Source: an uncultured Oscillospiraceae bacterium
GTDB taxonomy: Bacteria; Bacillota; Clostridia; Oscillospirales; Oscillospiraceae
Assembly: GCA_900756495.1 (NCBI GenBank)
Contig: CAAEKI010000002.1
Location: 1 to 49,405, forward strand
DNA length: 49,405 nucleotides
Reading direction: 5' to 3'
Shown: piece by piece, positions 16,812 to 24,334 of the stretch
Layout: the number at the start of each line of letters is the position of its first letter
Numbering within the stretch: the first letter of the stretch is position 1
The notes under the pieces: generated by a model
What the model was told of the DNA's origin: nothing
The model's database searches: none
Seen by the model: the letters and a program-made list of their open reading frames with translations, nothing else
Translations under genes and position numbers: made by a program

Positions 16812-18917
16812 ATGGATCAATACATAGGGAAGCTACTCGACAATCGATATGAAATCCTGGAGCGCATCGGCACCGGCGGCATGGCCGTGGTATACAAGGC
16901 GCGGTGCCACCGCCTGAACCGTCTGGTGGCCGTTAAAATTCTCAAGGAGGATTTGGCGCAGGACGCGGAATTCCGCCGCCGTTTTCACGACGAGTCCCAG
17001 GCCGTAGCCATGCTGTCCCACCCCAATATTGTGGCGGTCTACGATGTATCCAAGTCCAGTGAACTGGACTACATTGTCATGGAACTGATCGACGGCATTA
17101 CGCTTAAGCAGTATATGCAAAAGAAGGGGAACAAGCTCGCTTGGCGGGAGGCGCTCCATTTCATCACTCAGATTATGAAAGCGCTCTCCCATGCCCATAG
17201 CCGCGGTATCATCCACCGGGATATCAAGCCCCATAACATGATGGTACTGCGGGACGGCAGCCTGAAGGTGGCAGACTTTGGGATTGCCCGCCTTACCTCT
17301 GCCGCTCAGGCCACTCTGACTCAGGAAGCGCTGGGCTCAGTCCACTATATCTCACCGGAACAGGCGCGCGGCAGCCATATCGACGCCCGGAGCGACATCT
17401 ATTCCGCCGGTGTTGTGCTCTACGAAATGATCACCGGCCGCCTGCCCTTCGAAGGGGAGTCCCCGGTATCCGTAGCCATTCAGCACATCAACTCAATCCC
17501 CCTGTCGCCCCGCGAGATTGACCCGGATATTCCCGAGGCGCTGGAGGCCATTACCATGAAAGCGATGGCCTCCGACGTGAACCAGAGGTATATCTCGGCC
17601 GACGCCATGCTGGCCGATTTGGAGGAATTTCGGAAAAATCCCAACATCAACTTTGACTTTACGCCCGCCGATCTCCTGGTGGGAGAGGGGGATGAGCCCA
17701 CTCAGGTGTTGGGGGCCAACACGCCTCACACCGTGCGGTCCCAGCCTGCGCATACGGCCCGCGGGGATGAGCCCACACGCCGGCGGCGCAGAGAGGAATA
17801 TGATGATGAGGATGGGTACGAGGAGGAGCGCCGGGGAGGTGTACGGAGCAGGTTGCCCGTCATACTGGCGGCATGTGCAATTGTGATTTTTGTCGCTGCC
17901 ATAGGCTATTTTCTCTGGGCCTCCCTCAGCGATATGATAGGCGGAGCTGCGGATGTCCAGGCGCCCAGTCTGCTGGGGATGACTGTGGATACCGCCCGGG
18001 CCCAGCCTGAAGTGACGGAGAACAGTTTAACCATTCAGGAGGGAGACTCCGCGCCCAGCGATGTATACAAAGCAGGCGAGATTATGGACCAGACACCCGG
18101 TGCTGGAGAGACGATGCGTGCCGGCAGCACCATTACCGTCACAGTCAGCACGGGCTCCCAGACACAGACGCAGACGCTGCCCGATGTATACAACAAGGAG
18201 TGGCGGGTTGCCGAGGCTCAACTTGAGGATCTGGGCCTGGAGGTCGTAGTGGAAAAAGTGAACCACGACGATATTACGGCAGAGCATGTCATTTCTCAGA
18301 GCCCGGAGGCAGGTACGCCCTACCAGGAGGGAGATACGGTGACTTTGACGGTGAGTTCAGGACCAAAGGTGACCAGCGTGATGGTAATTTCCTTCCTGGA
18401 CATGACTCCGGAACAGGCGCAGAAGAGGTGTGAGGAGCTCAAGCTTACCTACGGCGGCGTTACAGGAGAAGAGTATAGTGATGAAGTAGCCGAGGGGAAG
18501 ATCTGCTACCAGAGCGTTCCAATTTCTTCCGAGGTGCCCGAGGGGACCAGTGTAAGTTTCCGTGTGAGCCTGGGACAGGATCCGGAGAAGCAGGATCCTG
18601 AGCCCTCGCCCAGCCCCAATGTGTCTCCGGATCCCAACGTATCATCCAGCCCGGAGGTGACGCCCACGCCGCCGCCCAATACTCAGCCGGTAGTTCCGGT
18701 CTACCGTCAGGTAGTGGTGGAGCTGCCCCAAGATGGCCGGGATGTGGTTTCTGTGCGCATCCAGGTGGGTGACAACGCCAGCGCCTATGAGAATCCGGCG
18801 GTGGAGACCAGCATGCTGGCCATCTATGCCAACGTCCGCGGTACAGGGATTCAGGAGGTCACCATCTACATTGACGAGGTCGCAGTCAAAACCTACACCG
18901 AAGATTTCAGCTCCTGA
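16812..18917 (+). CDS. prkC: PASTA-domain serine/threonine kinase PrkC
   Basis: A 701-residue membrane kinase sensing muropeptides. Residues 12-270 are a eukaryote-like kinase domain with the glycine loop IGTGGMAVVYKA, the lysine in VAVKIL, HRDIKPHN and ADFGIARL. A juxtamembrane region rich in Arg/Asp/Glu comes next, then one membrane helix (about residues 346-370), three PASTA units (about residues 380-580) and a Pro/Ser-rich linker. The protein ends in an about 75-residue beta-type tail (VVVELPQDGRDVVSVRIQV and onward) that I do not recognise. In sporulating Firmicutes PrkC links wall fragments to germination and growth. The phosphatase gene precedes it and rsgA, a known PrkC-associated GTPase, follows. 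Confidence 0.96.
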   Translation: MDQYIGKLLDNRYEILERIGTGGMAVVYKARCHRLNRLVAVKILKEDLAQDAEFRRRFHDESQAVAMLSHPNIVAVYDVSKSSELDYIVMELIDGITLKQYMQKKGNKLAWREALHFITQIMKALSHAHSRGIIHRDIKPHNMMVLRDGSLKVADFGIARLTSAAQATLTQEALGSVHYISPEQARGSHIDARSDIYSAGVVLYEMITGRLPFEGESPVSVAIQHINSIPLSPREIDPDIPEALEAITMKAMASDVNQRYISADAMLADLEEFRKNPNINFDFTPADLLVGEGDEPTQVLGANTPHTVRSQPAHTARGDEPTRRRRREEYDDEDGYEEERRGGVRSRLPVILAACAIVIFVAAIGYFLWASLSDMIGGAADVQAPSLLGMTVDTARAQPEVTENSLTIQEGDSAPSDVYKAGEIMDQTPGAGETMRAGSTITVTVSTGSQTQTQTLPDVYNKEWRVAEAQLEDLGLEVVVEKVNHDDITAEHVISQSPEAGTPYQEGDTVTLTVSSGPKVTSVMVISFLDMTPEQAQKRCEELKLTYGGVTGEEYSDEVAEGKICYQSVPISSEVPEGTSVSFRVSLGQDPEKQDPEPSPSPNVSPDPNVSSSPEVTPTPPPNTQPVVPVYRQVVVELPQDGRDVVSVRIQVGDNASAYENPAVETSMLAIYANVRGTGIQEVTIYIDEVAVKTYTEDFSS

Positions 18918-18933
18918 TATGGAAGGGAGAATT

Positions 18934-19800
18934 ATGAAGGCCCTCAGCGGCTTCTACTATGTGGACGGCGGGGACGGCGTGGTAACCGCCTGCCGGGGCC
19001 GGGGCAAGCTGCGCCATCAGCATCTCTCTCCGCTGGTGGGAGATCAGGTCGTCTTTACCAGGCTGGAGGACGGTTCCGGCGTGGTAGACCAGATTCTGCC
19101 GCGAAAAAACCAGTTTCAGCGCCCGGCGGTGGCCAATATTGATCAGCTGGTCATCATCGCCTCCGGTGCCGTTCCGGTCACCGACCCATTTCTCATTGAC
19201 CGGGTTGTCTCCATTGCCGAGGGGCGGAGCTGCGACTGCGTCATCTGTATCAATAAATGCGATCTGGATGCGGCCGAGGCGCTCTATCAGACCTATCAGC
19301 GCGCGGGATTCCGCACCTTGCGGGTTAGCGCTGAAACAGGAGAAGGACTGCCTGCATTGGTCCGTGAAATTGCTGGAAAGGTATCTGCCTTTACAGGTAA
19401 TTCCGGCGTAGGCAAGTCCAGTATTCTCAACGCATTGGAACCCGGCTTTGGCCTTCAGGTGGGGGAAGTCAGCGACAAATTGGGCCGGGGGCGGCACACC
19501 ACCCGGCATGTGGAGCTCTTCCGGCTGAAAAACGGTGCGGTGGTGGCTGATACGCCGGGCTTCTCCTCCTTTGATACGGAGGAAATGGAGCTGCGCCGGC
19601 CCGAGGAACTTTCGGAGACCTTCCGGGAGTTTGCTCCCTATCTGGGCCAGTGCCGTTTTACCGGCTGCGCCCACATTAAGGAGAAAGGCTGTGCGGTATT
19701 GGAGGCTCTGTCTGCAGGAAAAATTGCGTCCAGCCGCCATGCCAGTTACGTGCGCCTGTATCAGCAGGCAAAAGAGGTGCCGGAATGGGAGCGGAAGTGA
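18934..19800 (+). CDS. rsgA: Ribosome small subunit-dependent GTPase RsgA
   Basis: A 288-residue circularly permuted GTPase that helps mature the 30S subunit. The motif order is permuted as expected: NKCD (INKCDLDAAE) comes before the P-loop GNSGVGKSS, then DTPGFSSFD. An N-terminal OB fold precedes them (LSPLVGDQVVF), and a C-terminal zinc site CRFTGCAHIKEKGC follows. The ATG giving MKALSGFYY is preferred over one five codons earlier because GGAAGGGAGA is placed correctly for it. It lies between prkC and thiN. The rpe gene that usually sits between rsgA and thiN in Bacillus is missing, and thiN overlaps rsgA by 16 bases. Confidence 0.95.
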   Translation: MKALSGFYYVDGGDGVVTACRGRGKLRHQHLSPLVGDQVVFTRLEDGSGVVDQILPRKNQFQRPAVANIDQLVIIASGAVPVTDPFLIDRVVSIAEGRSCDCVICINKCDLDAAEALYQTYQRAGFRTLRVSAETGEGLPALVREIAGKVSAFTGNSGVGKSSILNALEPGFGLQVGEVSDKLGRGRHTTRHVELFRLKNGAVVADTPGFSSFDTEEMELRRPEELSETFREFAPYLGQCRFTGCAHIKEKGCAVLEALSAGKIASSRHASYVRLYQQAKEVPEWERK

Positions 19801-20417
19801 TTATTTTTGGATCAGTTCCTGCTGAGAGCTGGTCTTTCCTGGGTGACTATATGAGTTGCCCTGCCTTTGTGATCTGTGCTGACGGCGGTGTGAAGAATGC
19901 CAGGACTGCAGGACTGTCTCCCAATCTGCTGATCGGAGATTGGGACTCCGGCGGAGTGCCTGAGGAGGGTGTTCCAGCCGTCACTCTGCCCGCAGAAAAG
20001 GATATGACTGATCTCCAGGCCGCCGTCGACGAGGCGCTGAGGCGTGGGTACAGGCAGATGATCCTGACCGGATGTATTGGCGGCCGTTTGGACCACACCG
20101 CCTCTAACCTGGCTCTGCTGGAGTGGATAGCCGGCCGGGGAGGTGACGCCCTGATGCTGGACGGAGACAATGAGGTCCGGTTCTGGGGAGGCGGTACGTT
20201 GATTTTGCCCAACCGCCCGGCTTACCGGTATCTCTCATTGATTCCTCTGGATCGGGAGATAGAGGGGGTCACCCTGCGCGGAGTCAAATATCCCCTGACA
20301 GAACACCGCCTCTTTCGGGGCGATACCCTGTCGGTCAGCAATGAGCCGGCAGGAGAGGAGAGTATGATTACCGTCCGATCCGGGCGGGTGCTTGTGGTTC
20401 GCAGTCAGCGGATCTGA
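19785..20417 (+). CDS. thiN: Thiamine pyrophosphokinase
   Basis: A 210-residue enzyme that converts thiamine plus ATP to thiamine pyrophosphate. Family marks are ICADGGVKNA, LLIGDWDS, EKDMTDLQ (the aspartate-rich catalytic motif) and GCIGGRLDHTASNLALL. The start overlaps the end of rsgA and is preceded by AAAGAGGTG. The next conserved neighbour, as in Bacillus, is spoVM. Confidence 0.94.
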   Translation: MGAEVIIFGSVPAESWSFLGDYMSCPAFVICADGGVKNARTAGLSPNLLIGDWDSGGVPEEGVPAVTLPAEKDMTDLQAAVDEALRRGYRQMILTGCIGGRLDHTASNLALLEWIAGRGGDALMLDGDNEVRFWGGGTLILPNRPAYRYLSLIPLDREIEGVTLRGVKYPLTEHRLFRGDTLSVSNEPAGEESMITVRSGRVLVVRSQRI

Positions 20418-20448
20418 TGTCACAGCTTGTCCTGATTTGTCACCATAC

Positions 20449-20494
20449 GCCGCCTTCCTCCGTATACTGGATCAGGTATCGGAAGGGAGGCGGC
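20449..20494 (+). promoter_or_regulatory. Hairpin enclosing the ribosome site of the 55-codon ORF
   Basis: GCCGCCTTCCTCCG pairs with CGGAAGGGAGGCGGC (14 pairs, one G-T pair, one bulged A), and ATAC/GTAT extends the stem into the loop. The AAGGGAGG ribosome site of the following small gene is wholly in the 3' arm, so a folded RNA would hide it. Only four T follow (TATTTTG), so it could also act as a weak terminator for the thiN operon. Confidence 0.6.
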
Positions 20495-20498
20495 TATT

Positions 20499-20666
20499 TT
20501 GATTCCATTACCCAGCAAGCAGACGGTTTATGTGGCGGTGGGCTGCGCGGCCGCCATCGGGGTGCTACTGTTTCCCGCCAGCCTTATCACACTGGGAGCG
20601 GGAGCGGTCCTGGGATACAAGGGCTGCAACTGGCTCCGACAAAAAAGGGAGGGCATCGAGCAATGA
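20499..20666 (+). CDS. Small (55-residue) membrane protein of unknown function, coupled to spoVM
   Basis: A 55-codon gene with a TTG start, AAGGGAGG eight bases upstream and a TGA overlapping the spoVM ATG (ATGA). The product has a short polar start (IPLPSKQT) and a long apolar stretch with a likely turn at FPAS (about residues 9-41, VAVGCAAAIGVLLF then LITLGAGAVLGY). It ends in a basic tail (NWLRQKREGIEQ). That predicts one long or two short membrane helices with the C terminus in the cytoplasm. I do not recognise a named family. The coupling to spoVM suggests equal, timed expression and a role at the forespore membrane, which is inference. Its ribosome site is inside a hairpin. Confidence 0.72.
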   Translation: MIPLPSKQTVYVAVGCAAAIGVLLFPASLITLGAGAVLGYKGCNWLRQKREGIEQ

Positions 20667-20734
20667 AGATTGTCGTGGTCAAATCACCTAAGGCCTTTGC
20701 AGGCATTCTAAAGACAATTTTTGGCTTGCGCTGA
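20663..20734 (+). CDS. spoVM: Stage V sporulation protein M (SpoVM), 23 residues
   Basis: A 23-codon gene, well below usual gene-calling limits. The peptide begins MKIVVVKSPK and ends in TIFGLR. It matches the SpoVM pattern of Bacillus (MK, then Lys at 7, Pro at 9, Lys at 10, Gly at 14, and a hydrophobic-basic amphipathic helix to Gly) at every defining position, including the helix-bending Pro9. SpoVM senses the convex curvature of the forespore and anchors the SpoIVA ATPase there, starting the spore coat. Synteny supports it: spoVM follows thiN in Bacillus too. It is translationally coupled to the 55-residue membrane-protein gene, and spoIVA lies 1.8 kb downstream. Confidence 0.88.
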   Translation: MKIVVVKSPKAFAGILKTIFGLR

Positions 20735-20742
20735 AAGCAGGC

Positions 20743-20769
20743 ATAGCGTTCCACCCTTGTACATATAGT
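20743..20769 (+). promoter_or_regulatory. Sigma-E-like promoter for sipL, overlapping the hairpin 5' arm
   Basis: ATA at 20743-20745, exactly 16 bases, then CATATAGT at 20762-20769 (sigma-E consensus about ATA-N16-CATACANT). Transcription would start near 20776, inside the hairpin loop, so the RNA would lack the 5' arm and leave the ribosome site open. The motif match is moderate. Confidence 0.45.
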
Positions 20770-20813
20770 TTCATAGCAAGTAAATAACGCCCGTACAAGG
20801 AGTGGAACGCTAT
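20743..20813 (+). promoter_or_regulatory. 20-bp hairpin masking the sipL ribosome site and start codon
   Basis: ATAGCGTTCCAC plus CCTTGTAC (20743-20762) pairs with GTACAAGG plus GTGGAACGCTAT (20793-20813); a single A at 20801 is bulged. The stem has 20 pairs and the loop 30 bases. The 3' arm contains the AAGGAG site (20797-20802) and reaches into the ATG (20812). No T run follows, so this is not a terminator; it looks like a translational mask. Confidence 0.75.
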
Positions 20814-22338
20814 GGAGCTGGAACTGGAACGGACCCAATTGAACGGCTTTGAGAATGTGCTGGATACCATGGTCTATCATGAAGAGACTTTGGAGATGAT
20901 TGTTCCGGATGCCTGTCCGGATATCCTGCGCATCGTAGACACAGAAGGAAATGTGTGCCTGAAGGGTAAAGAGGCCCAGGAGGGGCGCGCAGAGATATCC
21001 GGGACAGTCCGGGCTGCTGTGCTCTATTTGCCCGACGGAGCTGAAGGGCTGCGGCGGCTGGAGGTGACCATCCCCTTTACCTGCTCTGCTGACGGCGCAG
21101 GAATCACAGGGGCTTGTGCACTTGTAGCCCTTCCGCAGGTTCAGGCTGCGGAGACGCGGAGCCTGAATCCACGGAAGGTGCTGGTACGAGTCAACCTGGC
21201 AGTGGGCCTGCAGGTTTTTGCGCCGATGACGGAAAACCTGTGCGGTGGCGTTACCACATCTGCCGAGGCCGGAGTGGAGCAGCTGGTGGAGCAGCAGGAT
21301 ACTTATCTTACAGTATCTATACAGGAAAAGCCCTTTACATTTTCAGACGATATCTCAATCTCGGCAAGCCGGCCCGAGGCGGAGGAGCTTCTGAAAAGCC
21401 GGATCGGATTGCTGTGCACGGAGTCAAAGGTAATCGGCAATAAGCTGATTTTCAAAGGCGAGGCTGCTCTGCGGCTGTTGTACCGTGGGTCCGGCGGTAC
21501 GCTCTGCACGGCTGAGTTTGAGCTGCCCTTCTCTCAAATTATGGAGATCACAGGTGCGGGGGAAGAGGCAGATTGTACGGTGGAGGTCATCCTCACAAAC
21601 GCTGAGTGTACGCTGTCAGGCGGAGACGGACGAACTGTAGCTGTCAGTCTGGGGCTGCTGGCACAGGCGGTGGTGCGGGAACGGCAGAGCATGTCACTGC
21701 TCTCTGACGTCTATGCAACCTCGTGTACCCTGAATGCGGAGACAAAAAGTTTTACGCTGTGCCGCCTCCTGGATCGAGGTATCAAGAGCCAGACGGCCAG
21801 AGAAATTTTGGAAACTGGGGTGTTGGCTCAGGAGGTATGCGACGCATATGCAGCTGTGGGCGCGGTGGTTCAAAACCGGGAGGGAGAACGGCTGACTCTG
21901 ACAGCTGAGGTTTCGGTAACTGTGGTGTATCAAGCAGAGGAAGAGGGCTTATACGCAGTTACCAGAAAAATACCTGTTGCCTGCCCGATGGAACTGCCGG
22001 AGAACTGTACCTGTAGCTGTGTGTGCCATTGTCCGGGGGAGGTCTACGCAACCCCAACTACAGGCGGGTTGGAGGTGCGCCTAGCAGTGGACTTCCAGTA
22101 TATGGCGCTGTCGTCCCGAAAAGTATGTGCGGTAGATGCGATTCAGGTCAATGAAACTGTGCAGCCGGAGGAAGGGGAGCGGCCATCTATTGTGCTCCGG
22201 ATGGCGCAGCATGGGGAACGGCTTTGGGATATCGCAAAAGCGTATGGGACTACAATTTCCGATATCGTCAGTGCCAATGAGTTGGAGGAAACCGAGACCA
22301 CTGAGGATAAGCTGCTGTTGATTCCGAGGAAGAGGTAA
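20812..22338 (+). CDS. sipL: SipL-like spore coat morphogenetic protein (DUF3794 plus LysM)
   Basis: A 508-residue protein with DUF3794 (SipL/SPOCS) domains over about residues 1-450, opening with ERTQLNGFENVLDTMVYHEETLEMIVPDACPDILRIVD in short pieces typical of the family. A C-terminal LysM follows (about residues 460-506, RLWDIAKAYGTTISDIVSAN to LLLIPRKR). In Clostridioides difficile SipL binds SpoIVA through its LysM domain and is needed for coat attachment and cortex formation. Finding it between spoVM and spoIVA supports the same role here. The ATG and its AAGGAG site lie in a long hairpin. A strong terminator follows the stop. Confidence 0.9.
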   Translation: MELELERTQLNGFENVLDTMVYHEETLEMIVPDACPDILRIVDTEGNVCLKGKEAQEGRAEISGTVRAAVLYLPDGAEGLRRLEVTIPFTCSADGAGITGACALVALPQVQAAETRSLNPRKVLVRVNLAVGLQVFAPMTENLCGGVTTSAEAGVEQLVEQQDTYLTVSIQEKPFTFSDDISISASRPEAEELLKSRIGLLCTESKVIGNKLIFKGEAALRLLYRGSGGTLCTAEFELPFSQIMEITGAGEEADCTVEVILTNAECTLSGGDGRTVAVSLGLLAQAVVRERQSMSLLSDVYATSCTLNAETKSFTLCRLLDRGIKSQTAREILETGVLAQEVCDAYAAVGAVVQNREGERLTLTAEVSVTVVYQAEEEGLYAVTRKIPVACPMELPENCTCSCVCHCPGEVYATPTTGGLEVRLAVDFQYMALSSRKVCAVDAIQVNETVQPEEGERPSIVLRMAQHGERLWDIAKAYGTTISDIVSANELEETETTEDKLLLIPRKR

Positions 22339-22378
22339 AAAGGGGTTCCCCTGGTTGTCCAGGGGAACTCCTTTTATA
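22337..22378 (+). terminator. Rho-independent terminator after sipL
   Basis: AAAAGGGGTTCCCCTGG and CCAGGGGAACTCCTTTT form a long stem with a TTGT loop, ending in TTTTATATT. It separates sipL from spoIVA, which therefore needs its own promoter. Confidence 0.85.
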
Positions 22379-22429
22379 TTCCTTATAGGGACTTATTTTT
22401 CCAGGCCGCTTTAAATCCATATTGGTGGT

Positions 22430-22456
22430 ATAATTTACAGCTTATCCCCATAGACA
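22430..22456 (+). promoter_or_regulatory. Candidate sigma-E promoter for spoIVA
   Basis: ATAATT at 22430 followed, with ATA-N16 spacing, by CATAGACA at 22449-22456 (5 of 7 to the CATACANT consensus). A TATAAT at 22429 overlaps but has no good -35 box. spoIVA is sigma-E dependent in Bacillus, which favours the first reading. Confidence 0.4.
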
Positions 22457-22501
22457 TGTAGAGAAAACGACCGGCTCGTAGGGCCGAAGGAGGAATCGCA
22501 A

Positions 22502-23980
22502 GTGGAACAGCGGCAGATCTATGAGGACATTGCCCTGCGGACCGAGGGGGATATCTACATCGGCGTGGTAGGCCCGGTCCGGACAGGGAAGTCCACCTTC
22601 ATTAAGCGCTTTATGGAGACTCTGGTCATTCCCAACATCGACAACGTATACCGCAGGGAACGCGCTCGCGACGAGCTGCCCCAAAGCGGATCGGGCCGGA
22701 CTGTAATGACCGCCGAGCCTAAGTTTGTTCCAGAGGACGCAGTAGAGGTTACCATGGAAAACGGCGCGGCCTTTTCTGTTCGGCTCATTGACTGCGTGGG
22801 CTATATGGTGCCCGGTGCCGTGGGGTCTCTGGAGGACGGTTCTCCTCGTATGGTGACCACCCCCTGGTTCGACTATGAAATTCCCATGACTGAGGCCGCT
22901 GAGATCGGTACACGAAAGGTCATAGCGGAACACTCCACCATCGGCATTGTGGTAACGACCGACGGCACGATTACTGATATCGCAAGAGAGGACTATTTGG
23001 AGGCCGAGGAGCGGGTCATTACGGAGCTCAAGGAGCTGGGAAAGCCCTTTCTGGTTCTGCTCAATTCAGCCTACCCAACTTCGGAGCGCGCCCAGGCAAT
23101 TCGGGCTGATATTGCAAGCCGCTATGATGTAACCTGCGTCTGTGCCGACTGCCTGGAACTGGATGAGAGAGCGGTTACCAGCATCATCAAGGGGGTTCTC
23201 TACGAATTCCCGGTGAAGGAACTGGATCTCTTCCTGCCGCCCTGGGTGGATGCACTGCCCTATGACCACCCCATCAAGAGCGGGCTCTATGCAGCCATTC
23301 GGGAGGGGGCGGCTGGAATGCGCCGGATCCGGGATGTGGAGCACGCTGTGACCGCAATTGGCGCATGCGACAGTGTCAGCAGTGCTTCCATCTCATCCAT
23401 CAGCCTGGGAGAAGGGATTGCAGCCGCCCGGCTGGAGCTCCCACGGGGGCTGTTTTACGAGACCCTGTCCGATCAATCCGGCTTTACAGTACATGACGAC
23501 GGAGACCTGATGGGGCTGCTGACAGAGCTCTCCCGGGTCAAATGTGAATACGATAAGGTGTCGGGGGCGCTGGAGGAGGTCAAGAATACCGGATACGGCA
23601 TTGTGGTCCCCAGTACCGATGAACTGGTACTGGAGGAGCCTGAGATTGTCAAACAGGGAGGACGCTACGGCGTCCGCTTGAAAGCAAGCGCTCCGTCTAT
23701 CCATATGATTCGGGCAGACATTGAGACGGAAGTCTCGCCCATTGTGGGCAACGAGAAGCAGAGTGAGGAGATGATCAATTATCTGCTCCAGGAGTTTGAG
23801 GGAGACACCAAAGCTATCTGGCAATCCAACATCTTCGGAAAATCGTTTCACGAGCTGGTCAGCGAGGATCTCAACACCAAGCTGAAAAGAATGCCCGATG
23901 ATGCCCGTGCCAAGCTTCAGGAGACTCTGCAGCGCATCATCAACGAGGGATCGGGCGGGCTGATCTGCATCATTCTTTAA
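22502..23980 (+). CDS. spoIVA: Stage IV sporulation protein A (SpoIVA)
   Basis: A 492-residue ATPase that polymerises into the basement layer of the spore coat around the forespore. It has the family's Walker A GPVRTGKSTFIKRFM (about residue 24), the SGSGRTVMTAEPKFVPE switch region, LIDCVGYMVPG and the conserved C-terminal part ending IINEGSGGLICIIL. The very C terminus, which docks on SpoVM in Bacillus, is intact. The GTG start is preceded by GAAGGAGG. It is 163 bases after sipL and 1.8 kb after spoVM, so the three interacting coat-base proteins are encoded together. Confidence 0.97.
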   Translation: MEQRQIYEDIALRTEGDIYIGVVGPVRTGKSTFIKRFMETLVIPNIDNVYRRERARDELPQSGSGRTVMTAEPKFVPEDAVEVTMENGAAFSVRLIDCVGYMVPGAVGSLEDGSPRMVTTPWFDYEIPMTEAAEIGTRKVIAEHSTIGIVVTTDGTITDIAREDYLEAEERVITELKELGKPFLVLLNSAYPTSERAQAIRADIASRYDVTCVCADCLELDERAVTSIIKGVLYEFPVKELDLFLPPWVDALPYDHPIKSGLYAAIREGAAGMRRIRDVEHAVTAIGACDSVSSASISSISLGEGIAAARLELPRGLFYETLSDQSGFTVHDDGDLMGLLTELSRVKCEYDKVSGALEEVKNTGYGIVVPSTDELVLEEPEIVKQGGRYGVRLKASAPSIHMIRADIETEVSPIVGNEKQSEEMINYLLQEFEGDTKAIWQSNIFGKSFHELVSEDLNTKLKRMPDDARAKLQETLQRIINEGSGGLICIIL

Positions 23981-24334
23981 AGAAGCGCTATCATGGCGGC
24001 GGGAACGACATAGTGGGAACGGACACCTGGGCCTTGTATGAAAAAAGTCAAAACGCCCAAACGGCGGATCTTTTTTCGCCATACAGCGTAAAAAATTCTT
24101 GAAATACACAACGTATTCCTGCAAATTTTTTACTTGTCTGGCGGAAAAATCTCTCGCCGTTGGCCATTCCGCCAATGTTCAAACAAGACCTAGACAGCGG
24201 CAAACTCAAATATCAGCAGCCGGGCACAATGCAAAAACATTGTACCCGGCTGCTTTTTGTTTAAAGATGGAAATGAATTGGAACAATAGAGAAGTGATGC
24301 CGGACGTCATGTCTGATAGAAACAGGAGGTACCC
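23981..24334 (+). other. 354-base gap after spoIVA
   Basis: The gap holds an 8-bp inverted repeat TGGCGGAA/TTCCGCCA (24139-24174), a strong terminator near 24213 and the AGGAGG of the next gene. A 17-codon basic frame at 24038 has no ribosome site. No convincing promoter for the radical SAM gene is seen. Confidence 0.5.
24213..24261 (+). terminator. Strong rho-independent terminator downstream of spoIVA
   Basis: AGCAGCCGGGCACAATG pairs with CATTGTACCCGGCTGCT (17 positions, one G-T pair), with loop CAAAAA and tail TTTTTGTTT. Confidence 0.88.

Noticed and set aside
24038..24091. 17-codon basic peptide frame (MKKVKTPKRR...) in the gap after spoIVA
   Set aside because: No ribosome site before the ATG and no neighbour that suggests a peptide function.
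23393..24175. 260-codon minus-strand frame running from the spoIVA region into the gap
   Set aside because: Most of it is antisense to spoIVA, and there is no ribosome site or recognisable domain.
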